Both the position numbers and the translations under genes were made by a program. The notes beneath the pieces are model-generated. The model did no database searches, was not told where the DNA came from, and saw only the letters and a list, made by a program, of their open reading frames with translations. Of a stretch of DNA of 64,000 nt, positions 18,796 to 27,775 are shown one piece after another. This DNA is from Deltaproteobacteria bacterium YD0425bin51. GTDB taxonomy: Bacteria; Desulfobacterota; Desulfobacteria; Desulfobacterales; YD0425bin51. Every line of letters starts with the position of its first letter. Position 1 is the first letter of the stretch. The stretch spans positions 1 to 64,000 of the forward strand of contig PDZS01000003.1 of assembly GCA_002753225.1 (NCBI GenBank), in the 5' to 3' direction.

Positions 18796-21515
18796 AAAGA
18801 ATCAGTTTGTTTTTGGCTTTTTTGTTTTTATTTATATCTTGTGAGCCTTCTGGACTTTTAGAAAGGCAGAAAAGAGCAAATAAATCTTCAAGAGATATTA
18901 TAATTGCTGTTGTTCAAACGTCATCAGATAATAGCTTTTTAATAGAAGGCGTCAGTATGGCTGTAGAAGAAATAAATAATGAAGGGGGTACTCTTGGTAG
19001 AAAGATAAAAACCATTATTTATGATGATAAAGGTTCTATTGTAGAAGGATTTAAGATAGCTAGGAAAGTAGCAGATAACTATGATGTAGTAGCTGTTATA
19101 GGGCATATGCATTCAGATGTAGCTGTTTCTACAGCACTTACATATGATAAAAATGGGATTATTTTTATTTCACCTGGTGCAACTCATCCCAAATTAACAC
19201 GCTATGGAGGAGAATTTGTTTTTAGAAATATATCTAGTGATGAAGAAATAGCTATATCTGTTGCTAAGTTTTTGTTTTTGTATAAGCAAGATAAAAAAAA
19301 AATTGGCATATGTTACGAGAGAGATGCAGGAACTATAGGTTATAATGAGGTTAAAGAAGTCTTTGCTGAGAATATGACTAATTTGGGTGGAGAGATTATG
19401 TTTTCTAGATCTTTTTTACCTTGGCAGTCTGATTTTAGAACAATGCTTTCAGAAATTAAAAAAGGATATAATTTTGATTCTTTATTTATAGCAGGATCAC
19501 TTTATTCCTCAAGCAATTTAATAAAGCAAGCAAGAGAGATGGGAATAGACGCTGAATTCATAGGCATATATACACTCGATTCACATGAATTTATATCTAT
19601 TGCAAAGGAAGCTGCCGAAGCAACAATTATTCCAACAGTCTTTAATCCTCATAGATTAAGTAGAACAACACGGGATTTTGTTGACAGGTTTAAATCTAAA
19701 TATCATGTCTTACCTGATACATGGGCAGCTCAAGGCTATGACGCTGTAAAACTTATAGCTTATGCTTTAAAAAAAGGAGGCACTACAAATCCTAATATTC
19801 TTAGTAATTCCATCCGTTATATAAAAGGATGGGACGGAGTTACAGGTTCTTATTCTTTTACTCAAAATGGTGATATAGAAAATAAATCAATATATTTTAA
19901 GAAAGTTCAAAATGAAGATTTTGTCTTTTTAAGGCGTCAGTTTTCTGAAACGGATGATGAAGGCGTAGACATTGTTAATTACAGTAAAGATTCTACTTTA
20001 CGCCTTGCATTGAAAGAAGATATTAAAACAATAGACCCAGGGCTTATCAAAGAACCAAATGAAAAAGAGATAGCAGAGCAACTATTTTTGGGGCTTACTC
20101 AGTTTGGTCGAAATAAAGAAGTTATTCCAGAGATTGCTGAAAGCTGGATAGCAAGCCAAGATATAAAAACTTTTCATTTTAAATTACGCAAAGATGTTAA
20201 GTGGTCAAATGATAAGCCTGTTACTTCTAATGATTTAGTATATGCAATTAGAAGAAACATAAATCCTGAGATGAAATCTCCATATGCTAAAAAACTATAT
20301 ATTTTAAAAAATGGAGAGGCTATAAATAAAGGACATATCAAAGATAGAACCCAAATTGGCGTACGTGCAATAGATGATTATACTGTAGAATTTAATCTTG
20401 AGAATTCTGCACCTTATTTCCCTGAATTAGTTTCCCTCCCTGTTTTTTGGCCCCAGCCAGCAGATGTAATTGAAAAGTACGGTGATATGTGGGCAAATGT
20501 AGAAAATATTAAAAATAACGGAGCATATAGTATCGCTATATGGAAAAAGGGTGTGACAATTGTACTTAAAGCTAATCCATATTATTATAACAGCAGCAAT
20601 TTAGCTATCCCAGAGGTTCGTTATTCTGTAGTTCCATCAGAAGATGTTGCCTTTGCAATGTATCAAAATAATGAATTGGATATTATAGGTGGTTCTTATT
20701 TAAATATTCCAAAAGAAAAAATTCCTGATATCAAATATGATCCTATATTATCAACGCAATATCGGCATGTTACATTGCCATGTACCTACAGCTACGGATT
20801 TAATACAAAGCTTTTTCCTGTTGATAATATCCTTGTCAGAAAAGCTATATCATCAGCTATCTCCAAAAAACTATTACTTGATCTTTTAAAAAAAAAGGGA
20901 ATTTTTGAAGTTGCAGACACATTTACTCATAATTCTTTTTTTGAAGGATTTAGCACAAAAAAGATAGAAAGTATAAACTTTAATCCTATTCAGGCAAAAA
21001 AATGGTTAAAAGAGGCAGGTTATCCTGATGGTAAAGGATTTCCTGAAATAATGATTTTATGTAAAGAATCAAAAAATGACATAGAAATAGCTGATGGAAT
21101 AAAAGAATTTTTAAAGCATATTTTAAATATTAATGTATCTCTTATAACCTCATCTGAAGATAATTTTAATGAGGAACGACAAAACAAAAAAACACATATG
21201 TTTCAATTCGAATGGTGTGCAGAATATCTCAGCGAAGAAAGCTGGTTATTAGATGCTGATATTCCTAAACTTACAAGTTGGGATAATACATATTTTTCTC
21301 AAATTATAGATAAAGCAACAAAGGAAATAAATGAAACAGAAAGAGACAAGCTTTTTAGGCGTGCAGAAGAAATTTTAAATGGAGAAGAAAGTGTAATTAT
21401 TCCAATATTTTTTTATGGAACTAATTGGTTGGTAAAAAATAGAGTGTCTGATTGGTACGCTATGCCTATAGGCGGCCAGCATATCAATAATTGGTCATTA
21501 TTACTGTCAGAGTGA
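18792..21515 (+). CDS. Lipoprotein fusing LivJ-type and OppA-type solute-binding domains
   Basis: A 907-residue protein. The signal peptide ends in a lipobox-like FLFISC with Cys17 as the likely lipidation site. Residues about 33-385 form a type I periplasmic-binding domain of the Leu/Ile/Val (Peripla_BP_6) family (GVSMAVEEINNEGG, VIGHMHSDVAVS, WAAQGYDAVKLIAYAL). Residues about 395-905 form a full-length type II peptide-binding domain of the SBP_bac_5/OppA family (LRLALKEDIKTIDP, ESWIASQDIKTFHFKLR, GAYSIAIWKKG, FNTKLFPVDNILVRKAI). Both are binding modules of ABC importers, but no permease or ATPase is encoded nearby. The protein is instead followed, 12 bases on, by the receptor-channel fusion. 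A partial homologue stands beside two similar receptors at 63258-64000, so the fusion is not an assembly accident. Confidence 0.9.
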   Translation: MKRISLFLAFLFLFISCEPSGLLERQKRANKSSRDIIIAVVQTSSDNSFLIEGVSMAVEEINNEGGTLGRKIKTIIYDDKGSIVEGFKIARKVADNYDVVAVIGHMHSDVAVSTALTYDKNGIIFISPGATHPKLTRYGGEFVFRNISSDEEIAISVAKFLFLYKQDKKKIGICYERDAGTIGYNEVKEVFAENMTNLGGEIMFSRSFLPWQSDFRTMLSEIKKGYNFDSLFIAGSLYSSSNLIKQAREMGIDAEFIGIYTLDSHEFISIAKEAAEATIIPTVFNPHRLSRTTRDFVDRFKSKYHVLPDTWAAQGYDAVKLIAYALKKGGTTNPNILSNSIRYIKGWDGVTGSYSFTQNGDIENKSIYFKKVQNEDFVFLRRQFSETDDEGVDIVNYSKDSTLRLALKEDIKTIDPGLIKEPNEKEIAEQLFLGLTQFGRNKEVIPEIAESWIASQDIKTFHFKLRKDVKWSNDKPVTSNDLVYAIRRNINPEMKSPYAKKLYILKNGEAINKGHIKDRTQIGVRAIDDYTVEFNLENSAPYFPELVSLPVFWPQPADVIEKYGDMWANVENIKNNGAYSIAIWKKGVTIVLKANPYYYNSSNLAIPEVRYSVVPSEDVAFAMYQNNELDIIGGSYLNIPKEKIPDIKYDPILSTQYRHVTLPCTYSYGFNTKLFPVDNILVRKAISSAISKKLLLDLLKKKGIFEVADTFTHNSFFEGFSTKKIESINFNPIQAKKWLKEAGYPDGKGFPEIMILCKESKNDIEIADGIKEFLKHILNINVSLITSSEDNFNEERQNKKTHMFQFEWCAEYLSEESWLLDADIPKLTSWDNTYFSQIIDKATKEINETERDKLFRRAEEILNGEESVIIPIFFYGTNWLVKNRVSDWYAMPIGGQHINNWSLLLSE

Positions 21516-21527
21516 AAATTTGATGTC

Positions 21528-23660
21528 ATGAAAAAAAATATTATAACATATGTTTCTATAGCAGTTGCCATAATCTGTGTTTCTCTTTTACTTAAGCCAA
21601 TTTTTTTGCAAGATAATCTATATATTGCAGTCATAGGACCAATGAAAGGCGAAGATTCTCCTAATGGAGAAGAGATGAGGAGAGGAATTCAGTTATATTT
21701 AGATAGAGCAAAAAAAGAAAAAAATTTTTTAGCAGGGAAAATAAAGCTATTATTTTTTGACGATGAAGATAATAGCCGTAGAGCTATGGAAATAGCTACA
21801 AAAGTTGCAGAAGATGAAAGGGTAATCCTTGTGCTTGGGCATTTAAGCAGTTCGCCATGTATTGCTGCTGGAGCAATTTATAAAAAAGAGGGAATCCCTT
21901 CAATAACAGGTTCTGCTACCTCTGAATTTGTTACAACCAAAAATGATTGGTATTTCAGCATTCTTCCTACTAGTGAAGTACAGACAGGCTTCATTGCTCA
22001 TTATCTCAAGAAGCGTGAAAAAAAATCTGTAAGCATTATATACACAGACGACAGCTATGGATATGATCTATATACAAATTTTATTAAATATAGTGAAAAA
22101 TTAGGAATTGAAATTGTTAAGTCATGGAAAGTTAGCAATGAAAAAGATAAGCTAGATAGCGATTTAAAATGGGCTATAACAGAACTGAGGACCATAAAAG
22201 AACCAGGGGTTATTTTTTTGGCTACAGGAAGTTTTGAAGGTGCAAAAATTTTATCAATGCTTAATTATTCAGGAACAAATTATTCTATAATATGTCCTGA
22301 CAGTTTTGCAGGGAAGAAATTTTTAAAAGAGATAAAAAAATATGAGGGAGAATCACCAGGATGTTATTCAAATGATATTTGTGTTTTATCTCCATTTATA
22401 GCAGATATAGCAGGTCATGAAGGGCGACTCTTTAGAAAAGATTTTGTAAATAAATATTATGATGAGCCTACATGGATTGCTGCAATGTATTATGACGCTA
22501 TGCATGTAGCTATGAAAGCCATGGAAAAAGCTGGTGTGTCCTATATAACAAATATTCGTGACGCAAGAGAGAAGATAAGAAAAACTTTAAAAGGCTTTTT
22601 AGGCCCTGATAATTCTGTTCCAGGTCTTTCCGGAAATATATATTTTGATGAGAATGGCAATACAAATAGAACGCTTGCTTTTGGAATGTATTCTAAACAG
22701 AAGTTATATCCAACTTTTGTTCAATATCAAGAAATGGATATGAATTTAGGATATACCAGTAGTAATATTATTTCAGATGCCCTACAGTCCAAAATAATAG
22801 AAATTGGCGACAGGCGCATGAAAATAAGCAATGTAATATATACAAACATTATTATAAATGAAATAAAATCTTTAAATATAGATGAGTCAAAATATAATAT
22901 AGATTTTGAGGTTTCTTTTCTCTCTACAGAAGACACATCAGGAATGCCAGCTCTTATTAAATTTTCGAATTCTGATTCTATTATAAAACTTGGTAAGCCG
23001 ATTTTGGATTTAACCAAGGATGGTTATACATTGAAAACATATCATGTAGATGGAACTTTTAATATTGATTTTGATTTTCGTAAATATCCATTTGATAAAC
23101 AAAAGCTTTTTATCAAATTTTATCATCCATATTTACAGAGAAATAGTTTGATTTTTATACATGATACAGGAGAAATCTCAAAGCAAAATAATAAACGAGA
23201 TATTAATAAAATAGTTAATGCTATTAATGGCTGGAAGATAGAGAATATTAAGTTTTATGAAGATATCATAAAGTATAATTTACCTTTGAAAGTACAGAAT
23301 TCGCCTGATTTGTATTATGCAGTTAATTATTCTCAATGCAATGCTGAAATAGAAATAACAAGAAAGCATTTTGGGCTTATTTTTCAGGTCTATGCTCCTA
23401 TTTTATTGATTATAGTTGTTTTATTTATACTTTATTTTGTGCCATATGATAAATTTGGAGCAAGAATTACTATTATTATGGGAGCAATGGTAATTACTGC
23501 CCTTTATCATTTAAAACTTAATGTTTTAATAGGGCTAAAAATAAAGTATTTAATATATGCTGATTATGCATATTTAGCATTATATATTTTTATTATAATT
23601 CCTGCATTAATATCTGTATATGTTTATGTTAAAAAGCGGGTTACTTCGGTGAGGGAATAA
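21528..23660 (+). CDS. LivJ-type receptor domain fused to a pentameric ligand-gated ion channel-like module
   Basis: A 710-residue protein. An N-terminal membrane anchor or signal (about 5-24) is followed by a type I periplasmic-binding domain (about 32-395; LYIAVIGPMKGED, VLGHLSSSPCIAAGAIYKKE, WIAAMYYDAMHVA). Residues about 425-610 resemble the beta-sandwich of Cys-loop/Pro-loop receptors, with the signature loop FDFRKYPFDKQ (YPFDKQ at 520-525). No flanking Cys-loop cysteines are seen, as in other prokaryotic members. Three hydrophobic helices follow (about 615-640, 643-665 and 675-704), matching M1-M3 in spacing. The protein ends just after M3, so the usual M4 is missing. A ligand-gated pore is inferred by homology of pattern only. 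The stop overlaps the next small gene (TAATG). Confidence 0.78.
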   Translation: MKKNIITYVSIAVAIICVSLLLKPIFLQDNLYIAVIGPMKGEDSPNGEEMRRGIQLYLDRAKKEKNFLAGKIKLLFFDDEDNSRRAMEIATKVAEDERVILVLGHLSSSPCIAAGAIYKKEGIPSITGSATSEFVTTKNDWYFSILPTSEVQTGFIAHYLKKREKKSVSIIYTDDSYGYDLYTNFIKYSEKLGIEIVKSWKVSNEKDKLDSDLKWAITELRTIKEPGVIFLATGSFEGAKILSMLNYSGTNYSIICPDSFAGKKFLKEIKKYEGESPGCYSNDICVLSPFIADIAGHEGRLFRKDFVNKYYDEPTWIAAMYYDAMHVAMKAMEKAGVSYITNIRDAREKIRKTLKGFLGPDNSVPGLSGNIYFDENGNTNRTLAFGMYSKQKLYPTFVQYQEMDMNLGYTSSNIISDALQSKIIEIGDRRMKISNVIYTNIIINEIKSLNIDESKYNIDFEVSFLSTEDTSGMPALIKFSNSDSIIKLGKPILDLTKDGYTLKTYHVDGTFNIDFDFRKYPFDKQKLFIKFYHPYLQRNSLIFIHDTGEISKQNNKRDINKIVNAINGWKIENIKFYEDIIKYNLPLKVQNSPDLYYAVNYSQCNAEIEITRKHFGLIFQVYAPILLIIVVLFILYFVPYDKFGARITIIMGAMVITALYHLKLNVLIGLKIKYLIYADYAYLALYIFIIIPALISVYVYVKKRVTSVRE

Positions 23661-23824
23661 TGGCAGCATACGGATTAATAAACCTTATTTTAAGTATAAT
23701 TATTGGACTTCTTGGAGTAAATAGAAAATTTGGATTTTGGGGGTATTTTTTTGCTTCCTTACTTCTCACTCCTTTTATAGGATTACTTTTACTTTTGGCA
23801 TCTGATAAAAAGCAAAATGAATAA
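23660..23824 (+). CDS. Small two-helix membrane protein of the receptor cassette (copy A)
   Basis: A 54-residue protein overlapping the receptor-channel stop (TAATG) and the AT-AT-ER start (8 bases). It has two hydrophobic helices (about residues 5-20 and 27-47) joined by NRKFGFWGY, and ends in a short charged tail, ASDKKQNE. The gene at 58975-59154, also directly after receptor-channel genes, encodes a clear homologue sharing NRKFGFWGYFF, SLLLTP and ASDK. This conservation in sequence and position shows that it is a real gene. The family is unknown to me. Because the adjacent receptors lack M4, it could be an accessory subunit of the channel; that is speculation. Confidence 0.88.
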   Translation: MAAYGLINLILSIIIGLLGVNRKFGFWGYFFASLLLTPFIGLLLLLASDKKQNE

Positions 23825-26800
23825 ACCGATAGTCTTTATGTTTTCAGGTCAAGGCTCTCAATATTATCACATGGGTAGAGAACTTTTTTTGCATGATAAT
23901 ATTTTCAGAGGATGGATAGAGAGTTTAGATAAGATTGTTTTTAAAAAGATAAAATTTTCTATAATAGATGAACTATACAATGAAAAGCGGGATAAGGGAG
24001 ATTTATTTAATGATATAAAAATTACAAGTGCTGCCATTTTTATGGTTGAATATGCACTTTGTAAAACACTTATAGAAAGCCGAATTTATCCTGATTATCT
24101 TTTAGGATCAAGTTTAGGAGAATATGTTTGTTTAGCTCTTTCAGGAGTAATTAATTTTGAAGATATAGTTTCAACCCTTCTTGATATATTTGATACAGTT
24201 TGTGAAAAGTGTGATAGAGGAGGGATGATAGCGATTTTAGATGATATAAATTTATATTATAATAATCCTTTTTTATATCAACACACTGAAATAGCAGCTA
24301 TTAATTTGGGCTCACATTTTGTAATCTCAGGCAAAGAGGAATCTTTAAAAAAAGTTGAAAATTATTTAACAAATAAAGGAATTGTATATCAAACTATACC
24401 TGTCCGTTATGGATTTCATTCATCATCAATTGATTGTTGCAGAGATATTTGTAAAGATATTTTAGGTAAGCCCAAATATAATGAATCCCAAATACCTATT
24501 ATTTCTTGCGTTCATGGGGATATTGTAATAAATATTGATAAAAACTACTTATGGGAAGTAATAAGAAAGCCTATACAATTCCAAAAAACTATTGCAAATC
24601 TGGAAGAAAAAGGTTCTCATATTTATTTGGATTTAGGACCAGCAGGAACGCTAGCTACATTTGTAAAATATAATTTAAATAAAAAGTCAAAATCAGAAGT
24701 ATTTTATACATTAACGCCTTTTGGACAGTGTTTGAAAAATTATAAAAAAGTAAAAGAACATTTAATCAAAATAGGACATCAAATTTTAAGAAGGGATAAA
24801 AAAATGACAGCATGGGTTTTCCCTGGTCAGGGTTCTCAATTAAAAGGTATGGGAGAAGATCTTTTTGATCATTTTAAAGATTTAACGCAAAAAGCTGACA
24901 CTATCTTAGGATACTCTATTAAAGATCTTTGTATGGAAGATTTGGAAGGTAAATTAAATCAGACTCAATATACTCAGCCTGCACTCTATATAATTAACGC
25001 TTTTCACTATTTTAAGAAGATAGAAGAAACAGGAAAAAAACCTGATTTTGTAGCTGGACACAGTCTTGGAGAATATAATGCCCTTTTGGCAAGCGAAGCT
25101 TTTGACTTTGAAACAGGACTTAAACTTGTCAAAAAGAGAGGAGAGCTTATGAGTCATGCTTCAGGCGGAGCTATGGCTGCTGTTATAAATTTAAGCGAAG
25201 ATAAAATAATGTCTATACTTAAGCAAAACGGTTTGATACGAATAGACATTGCAAATTATAATTCTCCTTCGCAAATTGTTATTTCAGGTTTAGCAGATGA
25301 TGTAAATCAGGCTGTAAAAGTATTTAAAGAGGCCCAAGTAATGTGTATCCCTCTAAAAGTGAGTGGAGCTTTTCACTCTCGCTATATGAAACCAGCAAAG
25401 GAAGAGTTTGAAAAGTTTATTTTGGAGTTTAGTTTTGCAGAACTTAAAATCCCTATTATTGCAAATGCAACTGCACGAAGGTACAGACAATCTGATATAG
25501 TTCAAAATTTAGTTAATCAGATTACTCATTCAGTTAGATGGACAGAGACTGTTCAATATTTAATAGGAAAAGGAGAGGTTGAATTTGAAGAGGTAGGACC
25601 TGGAAAGGTTTTAACTAATCTCATAAATAAAATAAAAAAAGAGGCAAAACCAATTTTTATTGAAGAGGATGAAGAAATAAAAAAAAAAGAGGAACCTGTA
25701 GTTGAACAAATAATAATAAAAGAAAGCATAATAAAAAGTCCAACAGAAGTTAAGGAAAGTCCCATATCTACAGAAATTTGCGCTGAATCTCTTGGGAGTA
25801 AAGAGTTTAGGGAAGAATATAATCTCAAATATTCCTATGTCACTGGAGGTATGGCAAAAGGTATAGCTTCAGATAAGCTGGTTATTTGTGCAGGGAGAGC
25901 AGGAATTATAGGTTTTTATGGAACAGGAGGATTGGAGCTTTCAAAAGTTGAAGAAGCGATTATATCTATTCAAAAAGAGCTGAAAAATGGAGAACCATAT
26001 GGAATGAACCTCCTTTTTAACATAAGTAACCCGCAATATGAAGAAATAATGGTGGATTTATTTTTAAAATATTCAGTGAGAAATGTTGAGGCTGCTGCAT
26101 ATATGCAGATGACTCAAGCTATTGTACGATATCGCTTGAAAGGATTAGAAATAAATGATAAAGGGAAAATTATAACAAGAAACAAAATAATGGGAAAAAT
26201 ATCCCGCCCTGAAATAGCTGAAATGTTTTTAAGCCCAGCTCCAGAACGTATAGTTGAAAAACTCCTCAAAGAAAATAAGATATCTCAAAACCAGGCAGAT
26301 CTTTCAAAAAAAGTTCCAATAGCAGATGCTTTGTGTGTGGAATCAGATTCAGGAGGTCATACGGATCAAGGAGTTATGACAGTTTTGCTTCCTACAATTA
26401 TTAGGCTTAGGGATGAAATAGCAAAAAAATATGGATATGATAAAAATGTTTACGTTGGTGCAGGAGGAGGAATAGGCACTCCTGAGGCAGCAGCTAGTGC
26501 TTTTATTTTAGGTGCAGATTTTATTTTAACAGGCTCCATAAATCAATGTACTGTTGAAGCTTGCACTAGTGATGCTGTAAAAGATATTTTGGAAGATATA
26601 AATGTTCAGGATACTACTTATGCACCAGCTGGAGATATGTTTGAAATTGGTGCAAAGGTTCAGGTGGTTAGGAAGGGTATATTTTTTCCAGCAAGAGCAA
26701 ATAAATTATATGAATTATATCGTCAATATAATTCGATAGATGAAATTGATGAAAAGACAAAGCAGCAACTTCAAGACAGATATTTTAAACGAAGTTTTGA

Positions 26801-27131
26801 TGATATTTATGCTGAAACTAAAGCTTATTACTCTAAGGTTTTGCCAGATGAGGTAGAAAAAGCTGAGAGAAATCCTAAACATAAAATGGCTTTGATTTTT
26901 AAATGGTATTTTGTTAATTCCTTAAGACTTGCACGCGAAGGGAGAAAAGAAGAAAAAGTTGATTTCCAAATATATTCAGGACCAGCTCTTGGAGCTTTTA
27001 ATCAATGGGTAAAAGGAAGTAACCTTCAAAGCTGGAAAAATAGGCATGTAGATAAAATTGCACTTAAACTTATGCAGGAGACTGCATTTTTATTAAATAA
27101 CAGATTTAGAAGTTTGCTTAATAACATTTAA
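23817..27131 (+). CDS. Trans-acting acyltransferase-acyltransferase-enoylreductase (AT-AT-ER) of a trans-AT PKS
   Basis: An 1104-residue soluble protein with three domains. AT1 (1-300) has the nucleophile elbow GSSLGE (Ser99) and GFHSS. Its usual helix with RG is LLDIFDTV, so the malonate-binding Arg seems lost, as expected for a proofreading acyl hydrolase. AT2 (about 330-615) is canonical: FPGQGSQ, GHSLGE (Ser416), VKKRGELM and GAFHSRYM; it should load malonyl units. Residues about 655-1104 form an FMN-dependent PfaD-like enoylreductase (GFYGTGGLEL, VESDSGGHTDQ, VGAGGGIGTPEAAASAFILGADFI, GSINQCTVEACTSD). MmpC of mupirocin synthesis has a comparable layout. The synthase at 31193 lacks AT and ER, making this the obvious partner, yet it is coupled by overlap to the receptor cassette. 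Confidence 0.92.
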   Translation: MNKPIVFMFSGQGSQYYHMGRELFLHDNIFRGWIESLDKIVFKKIKFSIIDELYNEKRDKGDLFNDIKITSAAIFMVEYALCKTLIESRIYPDYLLGSSLGEYVCLALSGVINFEDIVSTLLDIFDTVCEKCDRGGMIAILDDINLYYNNPFLYQHTEIAAINLGSHFVISGKEESLKKVENYLTNKGIVYQTIPVRYGFHSSSIDCCRDICKDILGKPKYNESQIPIISCVHGDIVINIDKNYLWEVIRKPIQFQKTIANLEEKGSHIYLDLGPAGTLATFVKYNLNKKSKSEVFYTLTPFGQCLKNYKKVKEHLIKIGHQILRRDKKMTAWVFPGQGSQLKGMGEDLFDHFKDLTQKADTILGYSIKDLCMEDLEGKLNQTQYTQPALYIINAFHYFKKIEETGKKPDFVAGHSLGEYNALLASEAFDFETGLKLVKKRGELMSHASGGAMAAVINLSEDKIMSILKQNGLIRIDIANYNSPSQIVISGLADDVNQAVKVFKEAQVMCIPLKVSGAFHSRYMKPAKEEFEKFILEFSFAELKIPIIANATARRYRQSDIVQNLVNQITHSVRWTETVQYLIGKGEVEFEEVGPGKVLTNLINKIKKEAKPIFIEEDEEIKKKEEPVVEQIIIKESIIKSPTEVKESPISTEICAESLGSKEFREEYNLKYSYVTGGMAKGIASDKLVICAGRAGIIGFYGTGGLELSKVEEAIISIQKELKNGEPYGMNLLFNISNPQYEEIMVDLFLKYSVRNVEAAAYMQMTQAIVRYRLKGLEINDKGKIITRNKIMGKISRPEIAEMFLSPAPERIVEKLLKENKISQNQADLSKKVPIADALCVESDSGGHTDQGVMTVLLPTIIRLRDEIAKKYGYDKNVYVGAGGGIGTPEAAASAFILGADFILTGSINQCTVEACTSDAVKDILEDINVQDTTYAPAGDMFEIGAKVQVVRKGIFFPARANKLYELYRQYNSIDEIDEKTKQQLQDRYFKRSFDDIYAETKAYYSKVLPDEVEKAERNPKHKMALIFKWYFVNSLRLAREGRKEEKVDFQIYSGPALGAFNQWVKGSNLQSWKNRHVDKIALKLMQETAFLLNNRFRSLLNNI

Positions 27132-27150
27132 TAAATTAGGAGGGTTTAAT

Positions 27151-27657
27151 ATGTCACATCATGAAGAAGAACAAACAGCTGTACAAAAAACAGAAGGAGA
27201 AAAAACAGTACAGAATATTGACATAACCATAAGAAATCATGTGTTAGGTTCAATGGGAGTAGGCCTCATTCCTGTACCTATAGTAGATCTTGTCGCTTTA
27301 ACAGGGGTTCAGATTAATATGTTAAGAAAAATGGCAGCATCATACAATATCCCTTTTGCTCAAGATAAAGTAAAAAATATATTAGCAGCTCTAATTGGTG
27401 CAACAATACCTTTGGCATTTGCCCGGGCATTTGCAAGTCTTTTAAAAATAATTCCTCTTGTCGGGCAAACAACATCTGCATTAACTTTACCTATTCTTGC
27501 TGGAGCAACAACATATGCTGTAGGAAAAGTTTTTGAGCAGCATTTTGCATCAGGGGGAACTTTCTTAAATTTTGATCCAGAAAAAGTTAAAGAATACTAT
27601 GAAAAAATGTTTAAAGAAGGTCAAGATTTAGCTGCTAATTTAAAGAAGTCTGAATAA
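27151..27657 (+). CDS. DUF697-like membrane protein
   Basis: A 168-residue protein with a short acidic N-terminus followed by DUF697-like helices: GSMGVGLIPVPIVDLVALT, a central ALIGATIPLAFARAFA stretch, KIIPLVGQTTSALTLPILAGA and the ending EQHFASGGTFLNFDPEKVKEYY. It is homologous to the protein at 17199 but lacks that protein's long N-terminal extension and palindromic element. It starts after an AGGAGGG site 19 bases downstream of the AT-AT-ER gene and is followed by a hairpin, so it probably ends the long operon. Function unknown; membrane association is likely. Confidence 0.8.
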   Translation: MSHHEEEQTAVQKTEGEKTVQNIDITIRNHVLGSMGVGLIPVPIVDLVALTGVQINMLRKMAASYNIPFAQDKVKNILAALIGATIPLAFARAFASLLKIIPLVGQTTSALTLPILAGATTYAVGKVFEQHFASGGTFLNFDPEKVKEYYEKMFKEGQDLAANLKKSE

Positions 27658-27676
27658 TAATCACATAATCTTTGAG

Positions 27677-27710
27677 AAGGGGACATTGCTTTATTGTCCC
27701 TTTCTTTCTA
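27677..27710 (+). terminator. Probable rho-independent terminator after the DUF697-like gene
   Basis: GGGACA (27680-27685) pairs with TGTCCC (27695-27700), and flanking AAG/CTT partly extends the stem around a 9-base loop. TTTCTTTC follows. It separates the receptor/AT-AT-ER operon from the universal stress protein and synthase genes. The stem is short, so confidence is moderate. Confidence 0.6.
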
Positions 27711-27775
27711 ACTCTATCCTTTTAAATAATAATGAATAAACAGATATATGAAGAAACATAGACTAGGAGGGTTTT

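Noticed and set aside
18792..23660. Ordinary branched-chain amino acid or oligopeptide ABC transporter operon
   Set aside because: No permease or ATPase gene is present at either locus, and the second protein has channel-like helices instead.
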